The notes under the pieces are model-generated. The model was not told the origin of the DNA, searched no databases, and saw only the letters and a list, made by a program, of their open reading frames with translations. From Temnopleurus reevesii (taxonomy: Eukaryota; Echinodermata; Echinoidea; Temnopleuroida; Temnopleuridae), in contig BQKZ01009298.1 in NCBI GenBank assembly GCA_036244855.1, positions 17,020 to 28,501 on the forward strand: DNA of 11,482 nt. Direction: 5' to 3'. A program made the translations under genes and the position numbers. Of the stretch, positions 1 through 6,968 are shown piece after piece. The first letter of the stretch is position 1; every line of letters starts with the position of its first letter.

Positions 1-17
1 AAAAAATAATAACTGAG

Positions 18-1416
18 ATGCCATTCAGGGATTTTGATGGTGTCACCTTGGCAGACGTGATGTCCTTCATGAAAATGGTGGAAATTCCGACACAAAATAT
101 CCACGCCCTAAGAACAAAGAATTTGAATGAGTACAAATCCCCATTCAAACTGGTGCTTCCATATATGCAAATCTACGCCAATGACAAGTATAGACAGTAT
201 CTTCCAGATTTCATTGCTGCGCTTGATTTACTTCCAGAGAAGGAGACTGCATTCATGAAAGATGGTATGTTCGCTCAGTCAATGACAGTAAGTCGTGTGT
301 TGCTCTGGATATCTGGAATGAGTCAACTATGAGCAAGGGGTCTATGCTAAAATATGGTTGGTTGGCCATCCTAAACAATGAGAAACAACTTCTTTCAAAT
401 ACCTGCAACGTGAATATCACCAATCGACAAGATCGAGTAAGAAGAGCTGTTCATCATCATGCTAACTGTAAGGAACATGAGAGAAGAGTAGAGCATGCAG
501 ATTGCTCATCCAGCAAAAGAAGGAGGGCTGAACAAGCTGTCTGCTGTGTCAATGAATTTCCATGTGACCTGATCGACCATGCTAACCAGACACCGCGGTC
601 CCTTCTGTCTCGAATGCCAGCCTCCGATTCGCTTGCTGAAGATCTGACATCAGCTAAGACGGATGGTAGAAGTAAGGTAAATGAGTTCATGGATGAGTGG
701 GTATTTTAACGGAGTAAGCGAAAGAACTTTTCCAATCAAGGAGTGAACAGAGGATTAGCTTAAAATTTAAAGGGAAAGGCAGCAGGGGGTGAAGAAGGAT
801 GCCATGGAATGAGTTGTAGGACGAGTTACAACAGTAGAGCCCTACAACTTTAAGAAATCTTTATTCTTGCAACATCCTGTCACGCATGAGTGCCATTCTA
901 TCTTCAATTCAAATGAAACATTCCAAAAGTCACAGAATAGTAAACTCCTTAAAAGACTGAACATGATTCCAGAACCTAGGGTATATACTGAACATCTCTT
1001 ATTGACATGGGTTTCATTTGGCGACTTGCAGTCCCAACCACTGAGGACAGGGAGAAGAACGATAGAACTAAGTATACATGGGGTGACTATGCACAGAAAA
1101 CGTTTAATACCATCGGGAGGCACCCAAATGCAGAGAGGATATCATTTGTGTAAACGATTCTTATAATCAGGAATACAGCATCAAGGAGAGTGAAAGGATG
1201 CTTAGACAGCAACAGATACCAACAAAGAATGTCTTTATAAAGGCAGAGAACAAGTTGCCCTCTAGCAAGGATTTCCATGCCTTCCTTGTGATCGGTAAGC
1301 GTGATATGCCTACAGGCATATCTTCAAGAGGAGTAAAGAAAGTAGCATCAACTAAAAGAACCGAGATTGTCTACTGTGTAGTCGGCAGTTATGCACAGAA
1401 CCTCTGTACAGGTTAA
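18..1416 (+). pseudogene. Decayed copy of an uncharacterised repetitive invertebrate gene family
   Basis: Five stretches of protein-like sequence follow each other in different frames. They are 18 to about 280 (LADVMSFMKMVEIP, YANDKYRQYLPDFIAAL, FMKDGMFAQSMT), about 281-709 (ALDIWNESTMSKGSMLKYGW, LNNEKQLLSNTCNVN, a basic KRRRAEQAV stretch, a TAA at 707-709), about 867-1000 (HPVTHECHSIFNSNETF, KLLKRLNMIPEP), 1004-1150 (DMGFIWRLAVPTTEDREKND, YTWGDYAQKTFNTI), and 1150-1416 (SERMLRQQQIPTKNVF, SSKDFHAFLVIG). Their order and linkage fit one long gene broken by at least three frameshifts plus stops; 710-866 is unclear. I recall many large uncharacterised proteins in marine invertebrate genomes with this layout, often in repeat-rich places, but I cannot give a domain name or function. 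The breaks could be mutations, or some could be missed introns. A transposon-linked origin is an inference. Confidence 0.6.
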
Positions 1417-1431
1417 GATTTGCCTGAAGTT

Positions 1432-2215
1432 CTAGTGACACCCACTTCGGCGGCCATTTTGGTCGCCTTTTTGGCAGCCATATTGTATTTCACTGCAATA
1501 AAACATTTTTTTTTTACAAAAATACAAGAGGATCATTCAAATTCTTAACCCCAAATACCTTTATGAAGACATCAAATTCAACCTCCTAGGTTAATTATTT
1601 ACTGAGATATAGGCGATGACAGCCACTTTGGCAGCCATTTTGGCGACTATTTTGGCGGCCATATTGGATTTCAATGCAATGGACATTTCCTACAAATATC
1701 CCAAGGGGTGCATTAAATTCCTTGACACCTAAAACCTATGTCAAGGCACCAAAATCAACCACCTAGGAGAATTGAATTATGAGATAATGGCAGTGACACC
1801 CACTTTGGCGGCCATTTTGACAACTATTTTGGCGGCCATATTGAATTCACTGCAATGGACATAAAAAGCAATGAGAGCATTGAAATCCTTGACCCCGAAA
1901 ACCCATGTTTAGACACCAAAATCAACGTCCTAGATGAATTATTTACCGAGATATAGGCGATGACAGCACCTTTGGCGGCCATTTTGATGACTATTTTGGC
2001 TTCCATATTGGATTTCACTGCAATGGACACATTAAAAAAACACATGAGAGGAGCATTAAAATCCTTGATCCCGAAAACCAATGTTTAGACACCAAAATCA
2101 ACCTCCTAGGTGAATTATTTACCGAGATATAGGCTATGACAGCCACTTTAGCGGCCATTTGACAACTATGTTGGCGGCCATATTGGATTTTACTTGAATA
2201 GACACATTNCATTAA
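1432..2215. repeat. Tandem repeat array, about five units of 167-181 bp (ggcggccat repeat)
   Basis: Each unit has two ggc(g/a)gccat boxes about 27 bp apart, then a cactgcaatggacat-like block, a block near cttgaccccgaaaacc, and a block near atcaacctcctaggtgaatt followed by atttaccgagatatagg. Taking gccattt as the anchor, units start at 1453, 1634, 1811, 1978 and 2154, spacings 181, 177, 167 and 176. Copies are clearly diverged. The last unit is cut short where an N stands at 2209. The array separates the broken gene at 18-1416 from the exon at 2275. The minus-strand open frames here simply track the repeats and are not genes. Confidence 0.9.
2209..2209. other. Ambiguous base (N)
   Basis: A single N lies at the end of the tandem array, where repeat sequence passes into unrelated sequence. 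It marks an uncertain base or a collapsed join, so array copy number and the junction with the exon at 2275 may not be reliable. Confidence 0.95.
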
Positions 2216-2274
2216 GCCAGTAAAGCATCTTGGCATTGCAAGGCTAAGTGTGTTATCTTCTGTATTCAACACAG

Positions 2275-2559
2275 GATTTTGTGCCATTGACCCAAAGACA
2301 CGAACGCCTAAAGGCCATAGGATTTGGGGAGAAGAAAATTGAGATTCCACAGCATGCTAGTCCGAGTGACGTGAGAGAAGCGATTATTGATAAGTTCCCT
2401 AAGCTAAGAGATGCTGGAGAATATGAGTATCTGAGAACCGTTCCATCATCAAAGAAACTGATTCCGCTGATCTTTCCACCTGGTGGATTTGGTGCTTCAC
2501 AGCTGAAGGCTGCCATCAAGCAGGCTCGGGTGTATTTAAGGCCAACCCAACAAGACTGA
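2275..2559 (+). CDS. Exon-like fragment with a small ubiquitin-like/G2E3-like N-terminal domain
   Basis: An open frame of about 94 residues starts right after a plausible acceptor (TATTCAACACAG at 2263-2274) and ends at a TGA. The peptide runs DFVPLTQRHERLKAIGFGEK, PSDVREAIIDKFPKLRDAG, EYEYLRTVPSSKKLIPL, then PPGGFGASQLKAAIKQARVY and LRPTQQD. The pattern of a short strand, a helix, and a closing IYLRP-like strand resembles the domain I recall at the start of many invertebrate and fish proteins annotated as G2/M phase-specific E3 ligase-like. The fold is inferred to be ubiquitin- or PB1-like. It has no internal stop or frameshift, unlike its neighbours, so it may be young or still used. The TGA cuts it off where related proteins continue, and no clear donor was found. 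A start at 2248 is possible but the acceptor reading is preferred. Confidence 0.45.
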   Translation, partial: DFVPLTQRHERLKAIGFGEKKIEIPQHASPSDVREAIIDKFPKLRDAGEYEYLRTVPSSKKLIPLIFPPGGFGASQLKAAIKQARVYLRPTQQD

Positions 2560-2689
2560 ATCAGCAAAACCGAATATTGCTGTATTTTCCTTCTCTATTT
2601 AGACAGATAATTAATTTGAGGCCAAAGAAAAACTTGATGATCTTGTATTACACAACGAACCTCTGTGTAAGCTCCCTGCAGGAAAAAAG

Positions 2690-3120
2690 TCCCAGAGCTC
2701 GTGGTCTACATCAGAGCTCTTTCGTCTGGAAGTAATACGGTAGGTGAACGAACATTGCCTAGAGGTCAAGAGGAGTAAGAGTGCACTATATTGGCTGGGA
2801 TAACAAGTTTAATGAGTGACGACCAAAGTGGGAAACAGTAGACACATCACCTGATTGTGAAAACAGTAACCCTTGAAATCTCCTAAAGCTAGATTTAAAA
2901 GTCAAAATCAAAGAGAAACTGCATCTCTCTAAGGTTCGAGATGCTGAAATAACACTCCATATCCCCATTCAAAAGGAGACATTTGGCATTTTTCTGGATG
3001 ATGTTCATGGGGAAGAAGACGCAATAAATAACGCCAGGAAGACATACAGGGGACTTATTCTTCTGTAACCAACTTTCTTGAGGATGACTGGTGGTATAAA
3101 CCTGTGAATATTGCTGGAGA
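2690..3120 (+). pseudogene. Chromo-barrel/Tudor-knot-like gene fragment, copy 1 of 3
   Basis: The longest 5' copy. A frame reading VRVHYIGWDNKFNE, stop, RPKWETVDTSPDCENSNP, stop, NLLKLDLKVKIKEKLHL, VRDAEITLHIPIQKETFGIF, LDDVHGEEDAINNARKTYRG runs to about 3067; after a one-base shift it continues NFLEDDWWYKPVNIAGD to 3120. V.VHYIGW...FNEW is typical of chromo-barrel/Tudor-knot domains, which bind methylated histone tails or nucleic acid in chromatin proteins. The TGA in FNE* sits where copies 2 and 3 have TGG (W), so it is a nonsense mutation. One base is missing before VRV compared with copy 3. Clearly non-functional here. Confidence 0.6.
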
Positions 3121-3405
3121 CCCAGAACTTGTGGTCTACATCAGAGCTCTTTAGTCTGGAAGTTGTAGTTGAACAAACAAGTTTAATGAGTGGCGACCAA
3201 GGACGGAAATAGTAGATACATGTACATATCATGATAGTAAAAACAGTGACACGTAAAGTCTCCTAAAGCAAGATTAAAAATTCAAAATCAAAGAGAATCT
3301 ACATCTCTCTATAAAGGTCCGAAATACTGAAATAACACTCCATATCTCCATTCAAAAGGAGACAACTAGCATTTTTCTGGATGATGTTCATGGGGAAGAA
3401 GACTT
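3121..3405 (+). pseudogene. Chromo-barrel-like gene fragment, copy 2 of 3 (internally deleted)
   Basis: Starts with the same ag(a/c)(a/g)ct(c/t)gtggtctacatcagagctcttt block that opens copy 1. About 70 bases present in copy 1 between that block and aacaagtttaatgagtg are missing, which removes the VRVHYIGW part. It keeps FNEW, a TSPDSEN-like stretch read after small changes, IKENLHLS, EITLHISIQKE and FLDDVHGEED, then breaks off where copy 3 begins. Several stops interrupt it. It also lacks the DDWWY...NIAGD end of copies 1 and 3. Confidence 0.6.
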
Positions 3406-3923
3406 AAGAAAACATAGCCTGGAGGTCAAAAAGAAGTAAGAGTGCTCTGTATTGGCCGGGGTGAAAAGTTTAATGAGTGGCAACCAAAGACGGAAATAGT
3501 GGATACATCACCTGATAGTGAAAACAGATTTAAAAGTCAAAATCAAAGAGAAACTACATCTCTCTGGGGTCCGAGATACTTAAATAACACTCCGTATCCC
3601 CATTCAAAAGGAGACATTTGGCATTTTTTTGGATGATGTTCATGGGGAAGAGGACGCAATAAATGATACCGGGGACATACAGAGGGACTCGTTCTTCTGT
3701 AGCAAACTTTTTGGGGGATGACTAGTGGTATAGACTCATGAATATTGCTGGAGACCTTACCAATGTTGAAGAAGACAAAATACGGTTCTGGTCACATGAG
3801 AGGAGGAGTCTCAAGGAATATGATTTGAAGGTAAAAAACATACAGAGAAGACTTCTTCACAGAGGTCATTGTACTTGTTTTCAAATTCGTAAAAAACACT
3901 GGAAACCGCCATCAACTCACTAA
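3406..3923 (+). pseudogene. Chromo-barrel-like gene fragment, copy 3 of 3, with the most complete C-terminal part
   Basis: Opens in frame as PGGQKEVRVLCIGRGEKFNE followed by WQPKTEIVDTSPDSEN, so the barrel motif is partly mutated (HYIGW to LCIGR) but FNEW is kept. A deletion of roughly 29 bases after SEN shifts the frame. HSKGDIWHF and similar residues are the shifted reading of HIPIQKETFGIF. A later frame reads NFLGDD, a TAG in place of W, WYRLMNIAGDLTNVEEDKI, RFWSHERRSLKEYDLK, LLHRGHCTCFQIRKK and a stop at 3921-3923. I recall invertebrate proteins ending in a domain of this shape (W...NxxGDxxxVxxGxIxFWxxERRxLxEY..., HRG), without a name. The 3738-3923 part is open for 61 residues. Confidence 0.55.
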
Positions 3924-3933
3924 GATTTGTTTA

Positions 3934-4031
3934 AAATTAGATGCCTAACAATTTGTGGTTTAAGGTAATATTTACACGTTTGAAATTAGATGCCTAGCAA
4001 TTTGTGGTTTTTGGTCATATTTACATGTTGT
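3934..4031 (+). repeat. 49-bp tandem duplication
   Basis: Two adjacent copies starting at aaattagatgcctaacaa (3934) and aaattagatgcctagcaa (3983), each running through atttgtggttt to tatttaca(c/t)gttg. They differ at only a few positions, so the duplication is fairly recent. It lies between the end of the chromo-barrel-like fragment and the acceptor-like site at 4098. Confidence 0.85.
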
Positions 4032-4098
4032 TAAACAACATGGCTAGTGTAACAATGAAAGTGTTTTATCTTTTACCATGCACTCTTTTAAATTTCAG

Positions 4099-4837
4099 GG
4101 TACATGGTAAGGTGCAGTCCTAATAGTAATTCACAATCTTGGACTCTACACATAAACAATTATGCCCTATATTTAATGGTTTGTGAAAATGCACACCGAT
4201 CGGGGGAAGCACAGGCAAGAACTGTATTGCAACAGTTACGTACAATTCACAACATAAATTTCAAGTTTCTGGACACCCAGGTTGTCCATCGTCTCAGGCA
4301 GAAAAAGATTAATATTATGGGTCCAACATTAAAAGTATTTAGAAGTGGGGGGGGGGGGGACAAGCAAAAAGGCATATTGACAAAATGAAACAGAAAGTGT
4401 GTGAGTTAAAATTAGGAGGAGTAAAATGGAAAACGGAACATGAACTTGAATCTGAAAAAAAGAGGAGAAAGTAAGGCGAAAATTGAAGGAAAAGAAGCAA
4501 AACGTGTTATCAAAGAATGTAAAAATCCCTGAAGGAAATGCGATCTACAGTTGGAAGATTATTTCACAGGAGAACACTGGGTCGAAGAAACGCAAAACCA
4601 AAGTCTAAGTATAGTAGAACATGGGCCAATGTAAAAAAGGAAGATCTCAAACAAGTGATGGAATTTGCAAGTGATTTGTTTAAAAATGAAGGAGCCACTA
4701 TTAATAACATGATGATGGAAGATTGCTATGGTAATGCAAGTCAAGTTTCCAATGTTACTGTAGCAACAAATGAATCTGAGACTAAAGTTGACAGAATGTT
4801 GTTTGTAAAAGTGCCAGGGGCTGCATGTTTTGGCTGA
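4099..4837 (+). pseudogene. Unrecognised lysine-rich coding fragment with frameshifts
   Basis: An acceptor-like site (CTTTTAAATTTCAG ending at 4098) precedes an open frame: TLHINNYALYLMVCENAHRS, EAQARTVLQQLRTIHNINFK and KFLDTQVVHRLRQKK, up to a 13-G run at 4347-4359. After the run a different frame carries on as HIDKMKQKVCELKLGGVKWK and HELESEKKRRK, then another shift to KAKIEGKEAKRVIKECKNP. From 4538 a third frame gives a 99-residue open stretch: a basic head (RRTLGRRNAKPKSKYSRTWA), then EDLKQVMEFASDLFKNEGAT and a stop at 4835-4837. The repeated rescue of charged, helix-like sequence by changing frame suggests one decayed gene. I do not recognise the family. It could be a chain of transposon remnants. 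Confidence 0.4.
4347..4359 (+). repeat. Homopolymer run of 13 G
   Basis: An uninterrupted G13 tract in the middle of the coding-like fragment. Protein-like sequence changes frame here, so length change in this run, either real slippage or miscalling, explains one of the frameshifts. Confidence 0.95.
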
Positions 4838-5815
4838 TAAAACAAGATGTAGCGTACACAACAAAGTATAAGAGTCTGCTGTCTTTAGTGGAAGACTTAC
4901 GAGGCAGCTACTTAGCATCTCTGAACAAAGACAATGTCACAAACTACTGTATACATCCAAGCGTATCATGCAGGAAATAGTGCGTGTATTGGTTGGTACA
5001 GTTGCACATACAGATAACCAATTGAAAGATTATCCCACAATATGAAATACATGCAGTTACGAAAATGTGGAGAGAGAGTGGGAGGCTGTCAAGTTATCTG
5101 GTAGGATAAGAACAGCTATTACAAAAGCTGTCGGGAAAAGGAAGAAAGCATGACGGCAGCGCGCCTTACTGGGAGGACGGGATCACGTGGGGTAGAGAGT
5201 AGGGCTGCACGTGCGCCGAAATTTGACTTAGCAGTTTAGGACTCGATGACAGCGTAGTTCTGGGGAACTAGCATAATAGGTAGATACATTGATTTATTGC
5301 TGTAAATAACAAATTTACTCCGTGGCTTGCGATGTATGTATTGACTGCTAAAACAGGATGTAGTGTACACTACAAAGTACAAGAGTCTGCTGTCATTGGT
5401 AAAGGATTTGGGATGCAGCTACTTTGAAGCCTTGAACAAAGACCTTGCACAAAGACAATGTTACACACCACTGAGCGTATCATGCAGGAAGTGGTACAGT
5501 GTATTGGTAGGTACAGTTACATCAATGGTTAGCCAAATATTTTTCCTGCAATGTGAAGCACATGTACTAAACCCCAAGAAATCTGGTAAGATAAGAAAAG
5601 CCAGTGCCAAAGCTGTTACAGATCATGAAAAAGATTTATTCAGTGCCATGGTTACAGTACAAAGTACAATAGTCTGCTGTAATTGGTTAAGGACTTGGGA
5701 TGCAGCTGCATTGTATCATGCAGCTGCATTGTATCATGCAGGAAATGGTATGATGAATAGGTAGGAACGGTTACACTAACAATCAACCAAAGATTATTCT
5801 GCAAAATAAAAGACA
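4832..5815 (+). repeat. Three partial copies of a roughly 300-bp coding-like unit
   Basis: Copy A is about 4832-5130, copy B about 5342-5650, copy C about 5651-5815. Shared blocks are acaaagta(t/c)aagagtctgctgt, gcgtatcatgcaggaa(a/g)t, ggtacagtt and ctggta(a/g)gataagaa. In one frame A reads TTKYKSLLSLVEDL and VSCRK then stops, while B reads TTKYKSLLSLVKDLGCSYFE through VSCRKWYSVLVGTV and stays open for 133 residues (5363-5764) by running through the start of C. Copy C has lost most of the middle. The product is unrecognised. Between A and B sits an unrelated, locally GC-rich insert (about 5145-5225). Confidence 0.7.
5701..5736 (+). repeat. Perfect 18-bp tandem duplication
   Basis: The unit tgcagctgcattgtatca occurs twice back to back and is followed by the start of a third (tgcagg). 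It lies inside copy C and adds six residues (AALYHA) to the open frame of 5363-5764 without breaking it. Confidence 0.95.
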
Positions 5816-6736
5816 TGCCGCCGCAAGACTGCAAAATTGACTTTCAAGGGTGAGGAATGCATGGTATATTTAACATGCTTTACAAAACAATGTAATACGT
5901 TTACAATCTTATAGAGAAGATTGCTTGATACAGCAGATCAGATTTTTCAAATGATTGAATTTTTACAAATTTAACATCAATAAGCACGATATGGCAGGTT
6001 CCAAACTGCCATGGATCCCTCTGCGTAGTTTGAAAGGATTAAGCTGTGGATGGAGAGGTGCAAGACAAGCATACCTCGATGTAGACAAAGAATTTAAAGC
6101 CAATTATCATGTCAGCGCAATGCGTAACGTTAGTGAGCAATAGGAAATTTCACAACTGTTGAATTGTATAAATTTAAACAGCTGTTCAAGAAAAAGTACC
6201 CTCTACAAGAAGATCTGCTAGCAAAATCGTGCTGATGATTCCTGTTTTTAAGGACAACATGACTGAAGGATACTTGAAATTTTACACCAAAATATTTACT
6301 TGAGCCAAAATATGAGACATTTTCATGGTTGATAAAATACATTTACATTGCTTTGATGACATACAGTACAACAGATACTCTCATGTGTTTTTTTTCTGTA
6401 TCAGGTTATCGTGTAAAAATAAAAGATCAAATGAATTCAATATACACGAAATGGTCACTCTACTGAAAATACCTGACTGAATTGACTGTACACAGTGTAT
6501 TTTCATAAAGTATATTAAAAAAGAAATGTCATGTTCTTGTGCTGGTCCTACATCTTCTGTAAAACTCCTTGTTGAAGCCTCCTGTGGAATATAGAAATGG
6601 CTGCCAGCTGCATGACGAAATAAGAAAGCAACATTTGGTCCCATGCAATACATACCATATCCTCATATTGCAATTAAAATAAATTAATACATCCAAAATA
6701 ATAATTCAAGAACCTTGTACCAGGTGTACTTCAACG
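5816..6736. other. No supportable gene; probably includes the 3'UTR of the coiled-coil gene
   Basis: This AT-rich stretch lies between the last repeat copy and the TGA of the minus-strand gene. The part nearest 6736 should be its 3'UTR, but no AATAAA or ATTAAA was seen on the minus strand from 6736 to about 6140. A 62-codon plus-strand frame at 5955-6143 (with LPWIPLRSLKGLSCGWRGAR) and a 90-codon minus-strand frame at 6381-6653 have no family I know and no splice support. I treat both as chance frames. Confidence 0.6.
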
Positions 6737-6968
6737 TCATAACATGTAGTGAACTGCATGACTATCGAGCGGCATAATAACTCCCTGTCGTTGAAGCTCC
6801 CGAAGGACCTCCAAGATGGCCTCCAGCTCGACTCTGAATCTTTGAATCTCTGTGTTCTTATCCGCTAGATGTCCCTTGAGGGCGTAAATCTCCTGGTCTT
6901 TCTCGGACGTCGCGCTGTGGGTCGCTCTCTCAACCAGCAGCTGCAGGTCTTTGTCACGCTGGATGTGT
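6737..6968 (-). CDS. CEP162: Coiled-coil (CEP162-like) gene, last exon with stop codon
   Basis: A 232-base terminal exon with one base completing an arginine codon, 76 codons, and a TGA stop at 6737-6739. The acceptor is TGATTCCTTCAG. The peptide starts HIQRDKDLQLLVERATHSAT, passes through AL KGHLADKNTEIQRFR and ends in a helix LEAILEVLRELQRQG followed by VIMPLDSHAVHYML. The LEAILEVLRELQRQG tail is the strongest recalled link to CEP162, where a very similar ending precedes a short non-helical tail. Within about 600 bases downstream on this strand I saw no AATAAA or ATTAAA, so the poly(A) site is not placed. Confidence 0.85.

Larger units (their letters stand above)
2690..3745 (+). repeat. Three-copy partial tandem repeat of a coding segment
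   Basis: Three long direct copies share blocks such as ctacatcagagctcttt (2705, 3135), aagtttaatgagtg (2806, 3178, 3466), attcaaaaggagaca (about 2968, 3351, 3602) and ggatgatgttcatggggaag (2996, 3379, 3631). Unit ends differ: copy 1 ends with gaatattgctggagac at about 3120, copy 2 stops near 3405, copy 3 runs through gaatattgctggagac at about 3753 and beyond. The different end points show stepwise unequal duplication followed by separate deletions. Confidence 0.85.

Noticed and set aside
457..690. Minus-strand 77-codon frame rich in serine and leucine
   Set aside because: It is the shadow of the plus-strand coding relic at about 281-709.
1432..2215. CRISPR-like repeat-spacer pattern
   Set aside because: Units are 167-181 bp, the whole unit is repeated and not just a short repeat between unique spacers, and the setting is an animal nuclear genome.
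1824..2350. Two overlapping minus-strand open frames with similar peptides (SRTLILVSKHGFSGSRI and SPRRLILVSKHWFSGSRI)
   Set aside because: They are the translation of the tandem DNA repeat, which is why they resemble each other; one runs through the N. There is no start or splice context.
2253..2567. Minus-strand 104-codon frame
   Set aside because: Antisense shadow of the exon-like frame at 2275-2559.
4559..4918. Minus-strand 119-codon frame with hydrophobic stretches
   Set aside because: It lies opposite the lysine-rich plus-strand fragment and copy A of the repeat; leucine, phenylalanine and cysteine content is what antisense of such sequence gives.
5955..6143. Plus-strand 62-codon frame with LPWIPLRSLKGLSCGWRGAR
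   Set aside because: It looks mildly protein-like, but there is no recognisable family, splice context or repeat partner.
6381..6653. Minus-strand 90-codon frame downstream of the coiled-coil gene
   Set aside because: It lies after the TGA in the likely 3'UTR, lacks splice support and resembles no family I know.
6140..6736. Polyadenylation signal for the minus-strand gene
   Set aside because: I looked for AATAAA and ATTAAA on the minus strand and found neither; weaker variants are too common in AT-rich sequence to call.
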